Made by a program: the position numbers and the translations under genes | In this document: positions 48,912 through 60,639 of the stretch, piece after piece | Numbering within the stretch: position 1 is the first letter of the stretch | Layout of the letters: every line of letters starts with the position of its first letter | NCBI GenBank assembly: GCA_034766995.1 | Contig: CM068322.1 | Span: 20,718,245 to 20,782,244 of the forward strand | Length of the DNA: 64,000 nucleotides | Direction: 5' to 3' | Origin: Acanthacorydalis orientalis | Lineage: Eukaryota; Arthropoda; Insecta; Megaloptera; Corydalidae | The notes under the pieces: generated by a model | Seen by the model: the letters and a program-made list of their open reading frames with translations, nothing else | What the model was told of the DNA's origin: nothing | Databases searched by the model: none

Positions 48912-50099
48912 GTAACATTTATAACAAAAATACATAAACAAACGTTTTAAATACATTGACTCTTTTATAAACTAGTATTCGTCCATTAATTGATAGTAGT
49001 GAATGAATAGTTTTTATATCAAATATTCTTTTTCAAAAGGAGCAAAAACTCAAATCCAAAGAACAACATTTTTTAATGATCGAAAGTGCTTAATTATTGA
49101 TTATGTATCTTAGTGATTTAAGAATGATAGCATTGACATCGAAATTCATATGAACTATAATAAAAAAGGATGAATAATCAATGATTGTGAATTTTTTTAA
49201 AAAATCTGAATCAAATCTCAAATTTCGATTTTATCCATTTGGCATTTTTGCATGATTGTATTGAAACGCTTGTATTGAAACAACTGTCAAACGAAGAATT
49301 AATTGCGGAATGACTTCACATGCGTTACCAAAGGAATGGAACTATACGAAACCATATCTTCCTCTTCCTCACCAAGTGTATGAAACAAGTACTTTTCAAA
49401 CCGTCGTCGTACTTAATGAAAGATCAAGTTGAAAGAAACTAATGAAAGTTTAGAAAAGTTTAAAGTGTGCATTTCTATAATAAGTATTTTTATTGTCACT
49501 GGAACATTTATATGAAGCCTGTGATATTATCATTATTTAATAAAAATTAATCAAGTTATTCTGATGATATTTTTTAAAAAATATTAAACTTTTTTTCATA
49601 ACTCTATTTCCTGATATTTTGATTTTTGTTAGAATTTACTTTCTTAAAATATTTTTCGTTAAAATAAATGTTATAATATTATATACTTAATTGATGATTT
49701 TCATTGCAATTAATTTTAAAACTAATATCAGGTGAGGTATATGATTTTTTATATTTAAAAAAAAATATTTTTTTCATTAAAACATTGAATAAAGTACACT
49801 AATTAAGTAATTAATAAGGAATTTAGTAGGTATCTTACGTAATTATGTTTAAATCGAATTATTTCTTACCTAAAATAGAATTTATATTGTAGATATACTT
49901 TAACATTGTTATAATTAAATTGACACCATGCAATTAAGAAATAAAGTAGCTGTAAAGGTAGACGAGTGAATTTGTCTAGATAAATGTGTCTAGACATAAT
50001 ATATTTAATGAAATTCAGTCTGCTAGTGTAATAAGTTTCTGTAATAATTAAAAAATACGATATCATTAAACAAATTATATCTATTTATTTTTTTACATG

Positions 50100-50800
50100 A
50101 AACCAGAGTACAAGGAGAATCCGCCATTCACACTAGTCAAAGCGTAAACAACAAAAGGAAAATACTGTTCGAGCGTACAAAGTTTCATAGAAAGGATGAG
50201 TCAAAGAAGGCGATTGAAGTTAATGCGTATTCTGATTAAAGAAGTTCTGCCAATACCACAGAGTTGCCATTATTAAATCCGGGAATCCGCAACGAATATC
50301 TACCGACAGATGGTTGCGCGATCGTCAAAAGCAGCCGCTCAAGGTTTTTCTTTGATGCCGTTTTACCCCTCACGCATAGTTCTAGTCAGGCTTTTAAAGC
50401 AATAAGGTTAGTACTTTTGACAGGAGGTGTATATGTATGGGCGCCTGTGAATGTATGTATGTACACGTGAGTGAGTACGTACGTGCGTGCTTGTATGTAT
50501 GTGCATGTTGTCAGACTCGTTTGAGTATCAATATACCTACGAACAGGGTTTTTTGGTCGCTTCGTGCGTTTCTGTAGAGGAATTTTCAATGCGAATTCTA
50601 GGAAATTCGTTTGATGGAAATGATCGAGTCAGCCTTGTGTTACTCTCGCATTTGTTTGTTTATGTGTCTAAAATTAGACTGAACTTTGTACGTACTATGA
50701 ATTGTTGTAGTTTAAAACGAAATCATTGTTTCAGAGTATTAAATTCAGTTCCTTTATCGTGAACAGACATTGTCTCATGCAGTTACTTACGTTTCAATTG
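50100..50800. other. Less AT-rich island with two plus-strand frames
   Basis: Frames 50264-50470 (68 codons) and 50487-50762 (91 codons) lie on the plus strand, separated by a GTACGTACGTGCGTGCTTGTATG simple stretch (about 50475-50500). Products are unlike any family I know. Their close spacing and shared strand might reflect one exon with a simple-repeat insertion, but a noncoding or regulatory region is as likely. Confidence 0.3.
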
Positions 50801-50943
50801 AATATATTATTCATATTTTTGTCAAAGGATATTCACCACTTCACATCCGAATTGAGCCCACGCATGTAATAATATTTAATAGTGCTATTGAATTCAATTT
50901 TCACGTGACATTTTAATAACAATGTACTATGAATATAATATGT

Positions 50944-50949
50944 ATATAT

Positions 50950-51022
<73 letters not shown>

Positions 51023-51065
51023 GTATATATATATGTATGTATATATATGTATATATACATACAAT
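50944..51065. repeat. Long (TA)n tract with TATG variants
   Basis: About 110 bp. GTATGTATGTATA and GTATATATATGTATG units interrupt plain TA. Confidence 0.95.
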
Positions 51066-51649
51066 ATATATTCAGCCAGTATTTATAAATAAAATCCTAC
51101 AATAATTTTTAGTTTAGTGTTGTCAGTTTTTATTAACCATTTTTTAACAAACTGGGCAATTTTTACATGTAGATAAAACGTATAGTCTCAAAAAATGACA
51201 ACAAAAATATTTAATTTAAGATAATGTTGATATTATATACCTCTTACTATCTATCGCTAAAAACGTTTTGTTTCACCAGCTTAAATGTGACAAACTCAAC
51301 AGTGTAACTGACAGAAGGGCGTATAGTAAAGAACAACGTGGAGTGACGTTTCCTTTAATTATCAACCACATAAAACACTCTTTTCTTAAAGATTGAAACA
51401 GAGTTCTAATACTACAAAACAACTTTTGTAAATGTGTCCATTTATTAACAATTATTTAAGACAGAATTTTCGATATTTTAACATGTATAAACTTGTGCTT
51501 CAAAATAAATTCTTCAATGATTAAAAATATTTTTTTTCAATTTAATATAAAATATGTATTAAAAAAGGATGAATGCTTATGTTAAGAATTCAGTTTATAG
51601 TAAAGGGGCTATGAAAATTAAAAGGAATAAAGAACATATGTATCTATAT

Positions 51650-51672
51650 TCATATATATATATATATATATA
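51650..51672. repeat. Short (TA)n microsatellite
   Basis: About 20 bp of TA repeat directly before the GC-rich segment. Confidence 0.9.
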
Positions 51673-51678
51673 GGAATA

Positions 51679-51752
51679 TATTAGAGGGCTTCGCCTGCAT
51701 CTCGCTTCGCTCATTAACCGCCGGGTCCGCTACATTCGCCCTCTTCTCAATT
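51679..51752. repeat. GC-rich 70-bp segment with inverted ends
   Basis: Runs from TTAGAGGGCTTCGCC to CATTCGCCCTCT. AGAGGGC and GCCCTCT are inverted ends, and the interior holds CTCGCTTCGCTC and CCGCCGGGTCCGC. Its composition is completely unlike its surroundings, which suggests an inserted element. No class is recognisable and there is no coding capacity. Confidence 0.5.
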
Positions 51753-51848
51753 ATAAGGTTGTACATGTAACCAAATGAAACAATAAACAAGTTTTTTACA
51801 ACTCATTATGTCTATATAATTATTATCAGATATATAGTAATGTAATAA

Positions 51849-51849
<1 letters not shown>

Positions 51850-51907
<58 letters not shown>

Positions 51908-51978
51908 TTAGTACGTCTATATAAACATGGCAGTAGTTATTTTTTGCAACCTTTTAGTTTTTTGTAGCTAAATAGTAT

Positions 51979-52028
<50 letters not shown>

Positions 52029-52070
52029 AACACACATATATATATATATATATATACATATATTATATAT
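51850..52070. repeat. Cluster of three (TA)n tracts
   Basis: 51850-51904, 51985-52018 and 52035-52068, the last two separated by GTATATATAAACACACA. Confidence 0.95.
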
Positions 52071-52492
52071 ATAAATGTATACATATTAATAAATATTCAG
52101 TTTGGATTTTGTACAATAGATATTTATTGAGATCATGTATTCACCGTAATGAAAATAAAATAATTATTCGGAATCCATAAATTTATTCAAACACTAATGA
52201 GTAATTTCAACTAAACAAACAAACTAATCTGATAATGGGTATTTTAATGGAATTCAGTAATTGCTATGTTAATAAACTCGTAAAATTTAAATACTTCTGT
52301 TGTTATTAACTAATAAGTATTTAATTAATCGATTTAAACTAAAACAGTCTTCACTTTTCTAGCATATAATTCACAAATAATGATCACTTTCAGGTTATAA
52401 AATTGTATGAATTAAACTATGTGTTTTAAGAAAAATCGCTCGTTTTAAAGTGTGTTCAATATAAATTTTATTTAAATTTTAAATTTATTACA

Positions 52493-52516
52493 TATATATA
52501 TATATATATATATATG
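52493..52516. repeat. Short (TA)n microsatellite
   Basis: About 22 bp of TA repeat. Confidence 0.9.
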
Positions 52517-53241
52517 CGTATGTATATTAAAACCCATTAAGATAATTATTCATTGAGTATTTGAACTTTTAATGGACGTATATTTTATAGAAAACGCAAT
52601 AAAAAAAATACATGTATATCTCCATTAAAACACATATTTGACAATATCCGAAAGCTAATGTTGTCAACTAGCAGATGCCCTCACTTACACAAAATTCTAA
52701 TTTAAGTAAACGTAATAAATCAAAATATGGATTCAGCCAATGTTCAACAGGCAGCTGCCTCACTAATTACTTTTCCAATTAACAAAAATTATGAGTAATA
52801 GTTTGTTGTATCTTCGGGTTGGAGCGTAAATCTTCATTGGGATTGAAATATGTGCTGGTTTCTATCTAATATATATACTCGTATATCTAACGTTTGTTCT
52901 CTTTTATGGAATGTTGGAAGATTATGTGACAAATTAATCTGTTTTACTGAGTAACTATCATTTTTATCAATTATTTCATGTTGTGAATAAATAATTTTAA
53001 TCACTGAACAGGATTACTCTTCATGATTAGTGTTTTCAATGAATTTCTTTGCATAGCGCTATGAATAAGAAGATTTATGTTATTTATTCCGTGTTTATAC
53101 AAATACGGAAGTTCAAAAAATGCTAACGTTTTAGTCGAGCATTAACTGCAAGTCTTCTGTTAATTACTCTACATATTTTTTTATCATTTATAGCACTTCT
53201 AATAAGTATATTCAATGAAATTTTTTCGAGTAACGTTATTA

Positions 53242-53742
53242 TTAAGTTGGTAAAAAAATAATTGCGTTTTTTCTGAATTCTAACCATATTATTTCAATAA
53301 AAGTGTCATTTCATCATGTTCGTGTTAATATAATTGTCAAGTACATTATTCGGTCTGTATTTCGGTAACATCGACTTTGGTTATTATTAATTTTAATTCA
53401 AAGTGCGATACTGAATTAAAGATGGAAAAGAAACCAATAAGACTAAATTTTTTGTGACTTTAAAACGGATGATAAAAAAACAGAAACTGCTCGTAAACTA
53501 AACGACGATTTTGCTGTGGGTGCTTGTAAGAAACGTACGGTGCAATAATCATTCTAAAAATTTCGTACTGGGGATGAAAGCTTGGAAGATGAAGGTCACG
53601 GGAATCCTTCTTTAGTGCATAATGACCAATTGAAGCCCTTTGTTGAATCAGAACCACGCACAACAATTCGAGAGCTTGCACGAAAGTTACATTCGTTATA
53701 ATTTTAAGGTCATAAACCGCAATTATTTTTCTATCAACCTAA
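53242..53742 (+). mobile_element. Internally deleted mariner element, second copy of the 9781 family
   Basis: The left end TTAAGTTGGTAAAAAAATAA and the right end, read inversely TTAGGTTGATAGAAAAATAA, are terminal inverted repeats of the same family as 9781-10342. The leader also matches (TTCATCATGTTC, GGTAACATCGACTTTG). The length is 501 bp. As in the other two copies, the catalytic domain is deleted and sequence rejoins at AATTTTAAGGTCATAAAC just before the right end. Confidence 0.9.
53422..53700 (+). pseudogene. Mariner transposase N-terminal fragment
   Basis: From ATG 53422 (MEKKPIRLNFL) the decayed frame continues ETARKLNDDFAVGACKKRTV, KFRTGDESLEDEGHG, VHNDQLKPFVESEPRTTIRE and LARKLH. 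This is the mariner helix-turn-helix half. Stops follow LNFL and KRTVQ. The coding relic ends at the internal deletion, slightly earlier than in the 9781 copy. No D,D34D residues remain. Confidence 0.85.
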
Positions 53743-53977
53743 CATATACTTCATTTAAATTATATATTACTGTTTTCTATTTGGGATTTATGGTAGTTCT
53801 TATATTGTTTATTGTTCTAAATATTATTCAAATATAATCTTTTTTCAAAGGTTTTGTTATTTTATATATTTATTTATATATTTAAATTTTACTGATTCTA
53901 TTTTAAAATTTAAATTATAAATTATTTCTAGTTCGTATTACACATATATTATTAAAGGAAAAATTAACAAGTTTTAA

Positions 53978-54194
53978 CCTGTTAGCTGTGTATGACGAAT
54001 ATACTCGTCTAGAAGGTGAATTTAAGCAATAAAATTATTGATTTTTCAAGAAATCAATGCTATTTCGTTACACTTTAATTCAATTTTAAAGTAACTGCAT
54101 ATACACTATGTTTGACAAGTATACTAGTCATACCTTCATTTTTGTGACAGAATGTAGGCACACACTTTTGAAATAGGGCTACACAGCTAACAAG
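53978..54194. mobile_element. 217-bp piggyBac-type MITE
   Basis: The left end CCTGTTAGCTGTGTA and the right end, read inversely CTTGTTAGCTGTGTA, differ at one of 15 positions. Each is bordered outside by TTAA (53974-53977 and 54195-54198), the target duplication used by piggyBac elements. Just inside each end lies a near-palindromic block, GACGAATATACTCGTC (about 53993-54008) and GACAAGTATACTAGTC (about 54115-54130). No coding capacity. It would depend on a piggyBac transposase supplied from elsewhere. Confidence 0.85.
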
Positions 54195-54702
54195 TTAATA
54201 CAAATATATATTCAAATATGTTCAAAAATAAATGTGTTGTACATAAAACACTTTAATCAAACACAAAATCAATTTATAAACATGGAAAACAAACTATATT
54301 AAAAACAAATAATTATAATAAAGGTTTACTAAAAAGATCATTAAATATCAAATGTATAAAAATAGATACCTGTATTTTTAACATTTATTCTAGATTGTAT
54401 TTATAACACATCCTGTTCCTTTAGTAGAGCAATATCGACCGCAGCCAATAATTCAAGCGAACTGAGTTCGATAGATCAAAAGGATGCTTTGTATTATTTC
54501 TATGCTATACTGTGTGAATGTACAGGGATGTTACCAGACAGAGTTTGCTAGACGCATTAGACTAGCTCTGCCGCAGGTGGATTTTGTAACTCATAGCTCA
54601 ATAATATGAACAAGAGCGCATGTGTGGATTTCTGAATATCTTCTTTTCCTTTGTTTCTAACGTTGTATATAGAAATATATATGTAAATAAATATATAAAA
54701 AC

Positions 54703-54716
54703 ACACACACACACAC

Positions 54717-54768
<52 letters not shown>

Positions 54769-54886
54769 GTATATATATATGTATATATATATATATATAT
54801 AAATATATATATGTATGTTCAAAGGTTTATTGGCAAATAATAAATCTTAGTAAACTTTACAGACGTATATATATATATATATATTT
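54703..54886. repeat. Compound (CA)n(TA)n microsatellite plus (TA)n
   Basis: ACACACACACACAC, then a long TA tract with TATG and TTTATA breaks to about 54813. A short TA block at 54868-54886 follows. Confidence 0.95.
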
Positions 54887-55234
54887 ATAATTTTTAAACT
54901 AATCTCAAACACGAATAAATATATTTGTATTCTAAAATTAGTCTATAAAAAAAGCGTTGAATTATGTATGAGGCAGATGGAGCACTTAATCAAAAAAATA
55001 TCAAAGTTGTGGCGTCTAAAAGTAGGATTTTTTTGAAAGAATTCGTTTTTAAAAAATCTGTAGAAAGAATCCTTTTTGTTCATTGACAAACAGAGTTTTA
55101 AAATTACAATTATTGGTTTATATACCGGTTGTGCTCTTGATGTAAACTTGTCTTTAATTTTATTCCATTAAAATATTCTTGTAGTATTCTGCTATAACTG
55201 GTTTCGACTTTTGTGTCAGATGTAGTATAGTATA

Positions 55235-55255
55235 ATATATATATATATATATATA
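55235..55255. repeat. Short (TA)n microsatellite
   Basis: About 20 bp of TA repeat. Confidence 0.9.
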
Positions 55256-55803
55256 CTTACAATTCTAAAGTATTAAGTCATTGATGAAGAACATCAGACG
55301 AATATGTTATATATTTTATTGTGAAAAATATAACTTTACTCTTTATATTATATATAAATGAAAGAATTGATTACAATCAGTATTGCAATATTTTCAAAGT
55401 TGTGAATCCGCTATTTTATAAATTAGATATAAACAACCTAAATGTATGTTACCAGTAAAGGAATAGGATCTTTTCTAGTGTTTGGAGTTTGAGGTTCAAT
55501 ACTCTTCTTAAAGTTACAGAGCCAATAACCAAACTAGCTTTCTTCGTAATCTTTTGTGAAGTATGTCATTAGCCATGTCTGACTCTTTTCTATAGCTGTT
55601 AAGTGCGCACAGGTGCCAGGATGGTAAATACACTAAAAATTTTAGACTATACCAAGTTATGAGAAGATAGCCTAAGAGCAAGAAATCTGTGATATTGGAA
55701 TACTTTACGAATGATCGAATATTACTAAATAAAAATAGACAGCCAGGGTAATTCCTTTTGTAGTAAACGTAAAACAATATCACTGATAAAAAAATATAAT
55801 ATT

Positions 55804-56295
55804 ATGTGTCAAAATTAAATTTGTCTTTAAAATGAATCAATCATAACTCTGTTTTAAATTGAAATATTTTCTTGTCGTTTAAGGGTTTTTAAGTGCTAAC
55901 CTCAACATTTAAGAATACTATATCTTGGACAAGTAATTGGTATATTCTCACAAAACAGTAGTGAACATGATGGCTTTCGAAAAGCAGCATATTAGGCATT
56001 GCAAACTTTTTTCATTCAACAACCACGGGAATAATTTGTTCAGATTTTTGGGAAGGTGTTTTGACTTATAAAACATGCAAAAAATGATAAAACAGTGGAA
56101 GAGATCTAAAAATTCACTACGCCGTTTTAGATTTAAAGCTACCCTCTTTTTTCGACAAGAGATTTGTCAATTATTCGACAGAAGGAGTAAACATATATAA
56201 ATTAATAAAAGATATTTTGAAGATTGAAATGTATCATATTTCATTTTTTCGTAAACATTCATTTTCTAAAAAAAGAGTACCGAATTAATTTGTAC
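55804..56295 (+). mobile_element. Deleted mariner-like element, copy 2
   Basis: Sister of 24382-24852. The left end ATGTGTCAAAATTAAATTTG and the right end, read inversely TGTACAAATTAATTCGGTAC, correspond to that copy's ends, and the AATCAATCATAACTCTG block is shared. The interior aligns through the ATG, the KTCKK region and the later CGACA...ATTCGACAG block. About 490 bp long, non-autonomous. Confidence 0.85.
55970..56115 (+). pseudogene. Mariner-like transposase N-terminal fragment
   Basis: From ATG 55970 the frame reads MAFEKQHIRHCKLFSFNNHG. After a frameshift it reads ICSDFWEGVLTYKTCKK and then stops. MA.EK.HIRHC.L..F and ...ICE..GE..V..KTCKKW are the N-terminal blocks of SETMAR-like mariner transposases. 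It is better preserved at the start than the 24551 copy, so the two together identify the family. No catalytic domain. Confidence 0.8.
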
Positions 56296-57858
56296 ATTCA
56301 ATAATTAAATGGAAATGTTTTTTAATAAGTTATTTTTTATAAAACATACTTTATGGTATAAACAATGAATTTAATTTGTCTCAATATACCTTAGCCCTCA
56401 AGTTTATTACTATTACTATTGAAATATAGATAAACAATAAAAAAATTAACAATAAACATTATTTGAACATTAGTGAACAAAAAAATTTTTTTTAACTTTG
56501 TGAAGTGACTGAAAATTTTATTTTTGACATTAAATTTATCAGATTGTAAATGCTTCAATTTCAGTATCAAAGAAAAACTTTATATTTTTATTTACTCGTT
56601 AAATATTTTCTGCAATACTGTTTTCCACAGTATATTGTGTTGCAAATAAATTGGAATTTTGTACACGGAATATTTGTTTAGTTACTAGGCAACGAACTAA
56701 CAACTAAGTTATTTATCAACTTGGATTCAATACAAGGTCTCATACACAAAAGCAGTAACATAATTAGTATATTTTTAGTTCGATAGGAAACATAAAGAAA
56801 AACTTGTTTACTTGTAAGGTTCTGTTTACGTAATATTTATACAACATCTAAAATATATTTTTAAATATTACAATTTATTGAAAACTAATATTCTTATATT
56901 TACATTTGTAATTATAATTACAAAGATAAATTACAAAAATTTTAGTTAGGATGTTTTGTGTTATAACCGATTCTCATTTAATCTATTCTTAAGAAATAAA
57001 TAAGAAATTTCATTCTAAAAAAATTATAAACCTATATTTATTATTAGAAGAAAAATAAATAAAACTATTAACGATCAAATATTTTACCGTTAGGATTTTG
57101 TGAAAAATCTCTAATATTCATTTATTACAGTATAATATTTCTTTTATTTTGAATTATACATGTAAGCGATTTCTAATCCTACTTAGTGTTATGAAATCTA
57201 TGTTATAAATCGATATTGACAGTGAAATAACTATTTTTATCGAAATTAATATATATTTACTAGTTTTATGACAGTGGAACTATTTACAGCAAAATTTTTG
57301 AAGATTTTTCATTAAAAAATGATTTTATGGTTTGTGAACAAGTCAAAAATTTATTTAAGAAAGTATATTTAGCTAAGGTTTAAAAACTATATTGTCCAAT
57401 CTATAGACATTAATTAAAAATCGATTACTTAAGCAATTTGTCATCAAAAGTCTCTAACAAATACTTCAAATAATTAAAAAGGTTTTTCTTATAAAAAAGT
57501 AGAAAAAATATTGAATTGATTAAGTTTTTTACTTTTATTAATTATTTTAATGAAATGTATTTAAACTCTATAGTTTTAATTAAAAGTGATGGCATCGCTA
57601 ATATTTAACATAATTGTACTAAAAAACGGATTATATATAAATATCACAAAATGAAATATAAACTGAATTTCCAAACTGAGAGTTGACTTTGAAACGTAAA
57701 TATCAGTCGATATTAAATAAACGAACATAGATGTTAGACACGCGATGTTTGTAAACATAAAATTGCATTCTGAAGCTAACCTTGACACTAGAAAATATTT
57801 ATTAAGCAATCCTTTTACATGAATTTTATGGATTTTATTTTATACACACCTTTGCAAG

Positions 57859-57866
<8 letters not shown>

Positions 57867-57907
<41 letters not shown>

Positions 57908-57918
57908 CATATATGCAA

Positions 57919-57958
<40 letters not shown>
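57867..57958. repeat. Two (TA)n tracts
   Basis: 57867-57904 and 57919-57958, separated by ATACATATATGCAAGTA. The CAAGTATATA motif occurs before both blocks, suggesting a local duplication. Confidence 0.95.
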
Positions 57959-57961
<3 letters not shown>

Positions 57962-58094
57962 TATTTTTTTCCACTTGGTATTTTCCGATTTTTATTACTG
58001 TATAAAAATAATAATTTAAAAAGATTAAGATTTTAAAAGAATAACCAAAATTATAATTTCAGTCTATTATATAAACAAATAAATTCTATACATT

Positions 58095-58371
58095 GAGTTC
58101 TTCTGACAACTCTCAAGTTGTTTTGCGCGAGTCCGCTTCGATAATTGTCCTTAAATCATTATTGTCTATATATGAAGGATATCACTACCCTCTATATCAT
58201 CAAAGCTTTTGTTTCCATTACGAAATTTTTGGAACCAGTGTTGGCTATACGTTTGCTAATTGAATCTTCGCCTAAAATAAATTTGATATTTCGAGCAGCG
58301 TCTGTTGCTTCATGTCCGAATTTAAACTAATATAACAAAATCGCGTGAATCTGATTTTTTTCGTGATTCAT
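58095..58371 (-). pseudogene. Mariner transposase N-terminal fragment
   Basis: From ATG 58371-58369 the frame reads MNHEKNQIHAILLY, a stop, FKFGHEATDAARNIKFILGE, DSISKRIANTGSKNFVMETK. It aligns with the MSHEKNKIHVILLYEF...ETARNIK region of the 6137-6810 relic and the usual mariner N-terminus. Stops and drift show it is dead. No catalytic part remains. Confidence 0.8.
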
Positions 58372-58598
58372 TTTAGAGGTTATACCCAACAATAATAAAG
58401 AATGACAGAATATAACAATACTATTATATTCAACAATACTAAAAAATGCTAACATTCGACATACGTTGAAATAAGTAGTGCTAACTTTATTGTTTACAAT
58501 GATGTGTCTCATGATTATAACAAAGGATAACGTTAATTAGAAAAATCGGGAACAAACTTAATATGATAAAAACACCAATTATTTTTGCACCAACCTAA
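58095..58598 (-). mobile_element. Truncated mariner element, same family as 6137-6994
   Basis: The 5' end lies at the right and reads on the minus strand TTAGGTTGGTGCAAAAATAA, a well preserved mariner terminus. The leader matches the 6137-6994 copy (TTTTTATCAT, GATTTTTCTA, ACATCATTGTAAA) with an extra insertion of about 40 bp. Similarity ends at about 58095, so everything beyond the helix-turn-helix half is lost. Confidence 0.85.
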
Positions 58599-58742
58599 TA
58601 TTTTTTCAGAGTTTTCAAAATATATAAATAAAATACACTCCGAATATTGTCCCAAAATAAACATATTCTTTATTTTTATCTACTTACTCTAGACAAAATT
58701 ATTCGAAAACTACACTTATTTAAGAATAATATTTTCAAAATA

Positions 58743-59055
58743 CAGAAATACCTCGATATAAGACACTTCGCTTAAAGTCATTTCATACTTAAGTCATAAC
58801 AACAACACACACCTCGACTCGATATTAACGATTTTTTTTTCACACTTACGTCACGTCACAAAAAATCCAAATCTACTACATTTGAATGTGTATTTAAATC
58901 AGTGCCATAAAATATACACGTACCTTGTATGTACATACATTATTTCAAATTGTGACTTAATTTTTTCTTGGTATATTCGTATGTATAGTTTGGTCCGATT
59001 TAAGTATTTTTAAGTTGAGTCGCAATTTTGCGGAAAGTAACTCGGGGTATTTCTG
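58743..59055. mobile_element. 313-bp pogo/Tigger-like MITE
   Basis: The left end CAGAAATACCTCGATATAAG and the right end, read inversely CAGAAATACCCCGAGTTACT, are terminal inverted repeats. A TA lies just outside the left end and TG (possibly mutated TA) outside the right end. CAG...ACCTCGA-type ends with TA targets are typical of pogo/Tigger-related miniature elements. The interior has no frame. Confidence 0.7.
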
Positions 59056-59231
59056 TGTAAGAACTCATAAAAAAGAACTGGTACTTTTATTTTTGTGATA
59101 TATTTAAAATATCTATATTTAAAAATTTGATACATTATTCTGTAATAAATTAACTTAAATTTTAAATGTTAATTGACATTTGAATTAAAATTTACTTAAT
59201 TCTTCTATTAAAACTAATTCATTCCTTTCAG

Positions 59232-59278
59232 GCTTCAACAACATTTCGTCAAGTCAAATGCAAGGCCGGAAAAAACAT
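59232..59278 (+). CDS. Candidate 47-nt internal exon
   Basis: A branch-point-like CTAATTC and the acceptor TTCATTCCTTTCAG lie directly upstream, and a near-perfect donor GTGAGTAAAT follows. The 47-nt segment is less AT-rich than its surroundings and open in all three frames: ASTTFRQVKCKAGKN, LQQHFVKSNARPEKT or FNNISSSQMQGRKKH. The phase therefore cannot be chosen and the gene cannot be named. The splice context is the best in the window. It fits an isolated small exon between long introns, but one exon without neighbours is not proof. Confidence 0.4.
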
Positions 59279-59398
59279 GTGAGTAAATAATTTTTACTAC
59301 TATTTCAAATAGCTTTTTCAAAATTTTCATTTTTATTTAAATATTTCATTTTCAATTCGTTATTAAAATACTACTGCTTTGTAATTTTAGAATAAAAA

Positions 59399-59402
<4 letters not shown>

Positions 59403-59446
<44 letters not shown>
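59403..59446. repeat. (TA)n microsatellite
   Basis: About 43 bp of TA repeat. Confidence 0.95.
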
Positions 59447-59447
<1 letters not shown>

Positions 59448-59800
59448 GTGTTGATTACTTGATTAATTAATAAAAATAATAAATAAAATGTCATATATCA
59501 AATTTTGTACTGACAATATTTTAAATTAGAATTTTATCTCGAATCGAAAAATGGATATAAATCCAAAGAGTGTCATGTCTATTTTACGTTTTATTTGTTT
59601 TGATTTAATTCCAGAATATCTTTCCTAACCTATTTGCTTTATAATTATTATATAATATTGACTAGGAGAATGAAAATACTTTGAATCTTAATAAAATATT
59701 TTCTATAAATTACAATTCGTTCAATTCTAGAATTACAAAATATGTAGTTGTGTAAGCTAATATATACAAGTAATTAATAGCATACATTTTTGCAACAAAA

Positions 59801-59803
<3 letters not shown>

Positions 59804-59843
<40 letters not shown>

Positions 59844-59954
59844 TTTATTATAATTTCAAAATATAACACTTCTTTTTGATGAAATCTATGGTTGGTTAAA
59901 GTGAGTTTGAAAATGTAATTTGCAAGTTTATTTAAATTCTACATCTTATATCCC

Positions 59955-60011
<57 letters not shown>

Positions 60012-60012
60012 T
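59804..60012. repeat. Two (TA)n tracts
   Basis: 59804-59836 and 59959-60011 with AT-rich single-copy sequence between. Confidence 0.9.
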
Positions 60013-60578
60013 TACATATTCGTACATATTTATATATCTGTAAAAATATAGGGGCTGATGTATTTCAGTGTATACAGTATTTCAGTATCTAGCTAACGTA
60101 TGTGTATTTGAGGAAATTAATGTTTCAATCAGAATCTGATCGTGTTTCCCGTTCGAAAATTACTTCCTGATAACAAACTTTGATTAAAGTGAAATGTTTG
60201 CAACGGTATTTTTTTCTCTATACGAATATACTGTGATATGTACGTACATTGGCAGCTTTCGTATATTGTGCTATTTGAATTTTTTTCTGTACTTGTTTAC
60301 TAAACACATTGTATAGAACGTTGAACAAGATTGCATGCAGCTACAAAAAAAGGGTTATTGCTGTTATTCACATAATTAATAATTGAATAATCACCAATAC
60401 AGTCTGATCATTATTCACAAGCTTATAGTACACAATTGTATACTCATATATAATAAATATAATAGCATAAAAAATATTATAAAAATATCAACACAAATAG
60501 AGTTTTAATGTCGATAGAAATAAAAGAATTTAAATAAGTTAATTATTATTATCATCAAGAGGTCAGATATAATCTGAA

Positions 60579-60581
<3 letters not shown>

Positions 60582-60624
<43 letters not shown>

Positions 60625-60634
60625 ATGTGTGTAA
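60582..60634. repeat. Compound (TA)n(TG)n microsatellite
   Basis: TA units to about 60614, then TGTGTGTGTGTATGTGTG. Confidence 0.95.
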
Positions 60635-60639
60635 GTATC

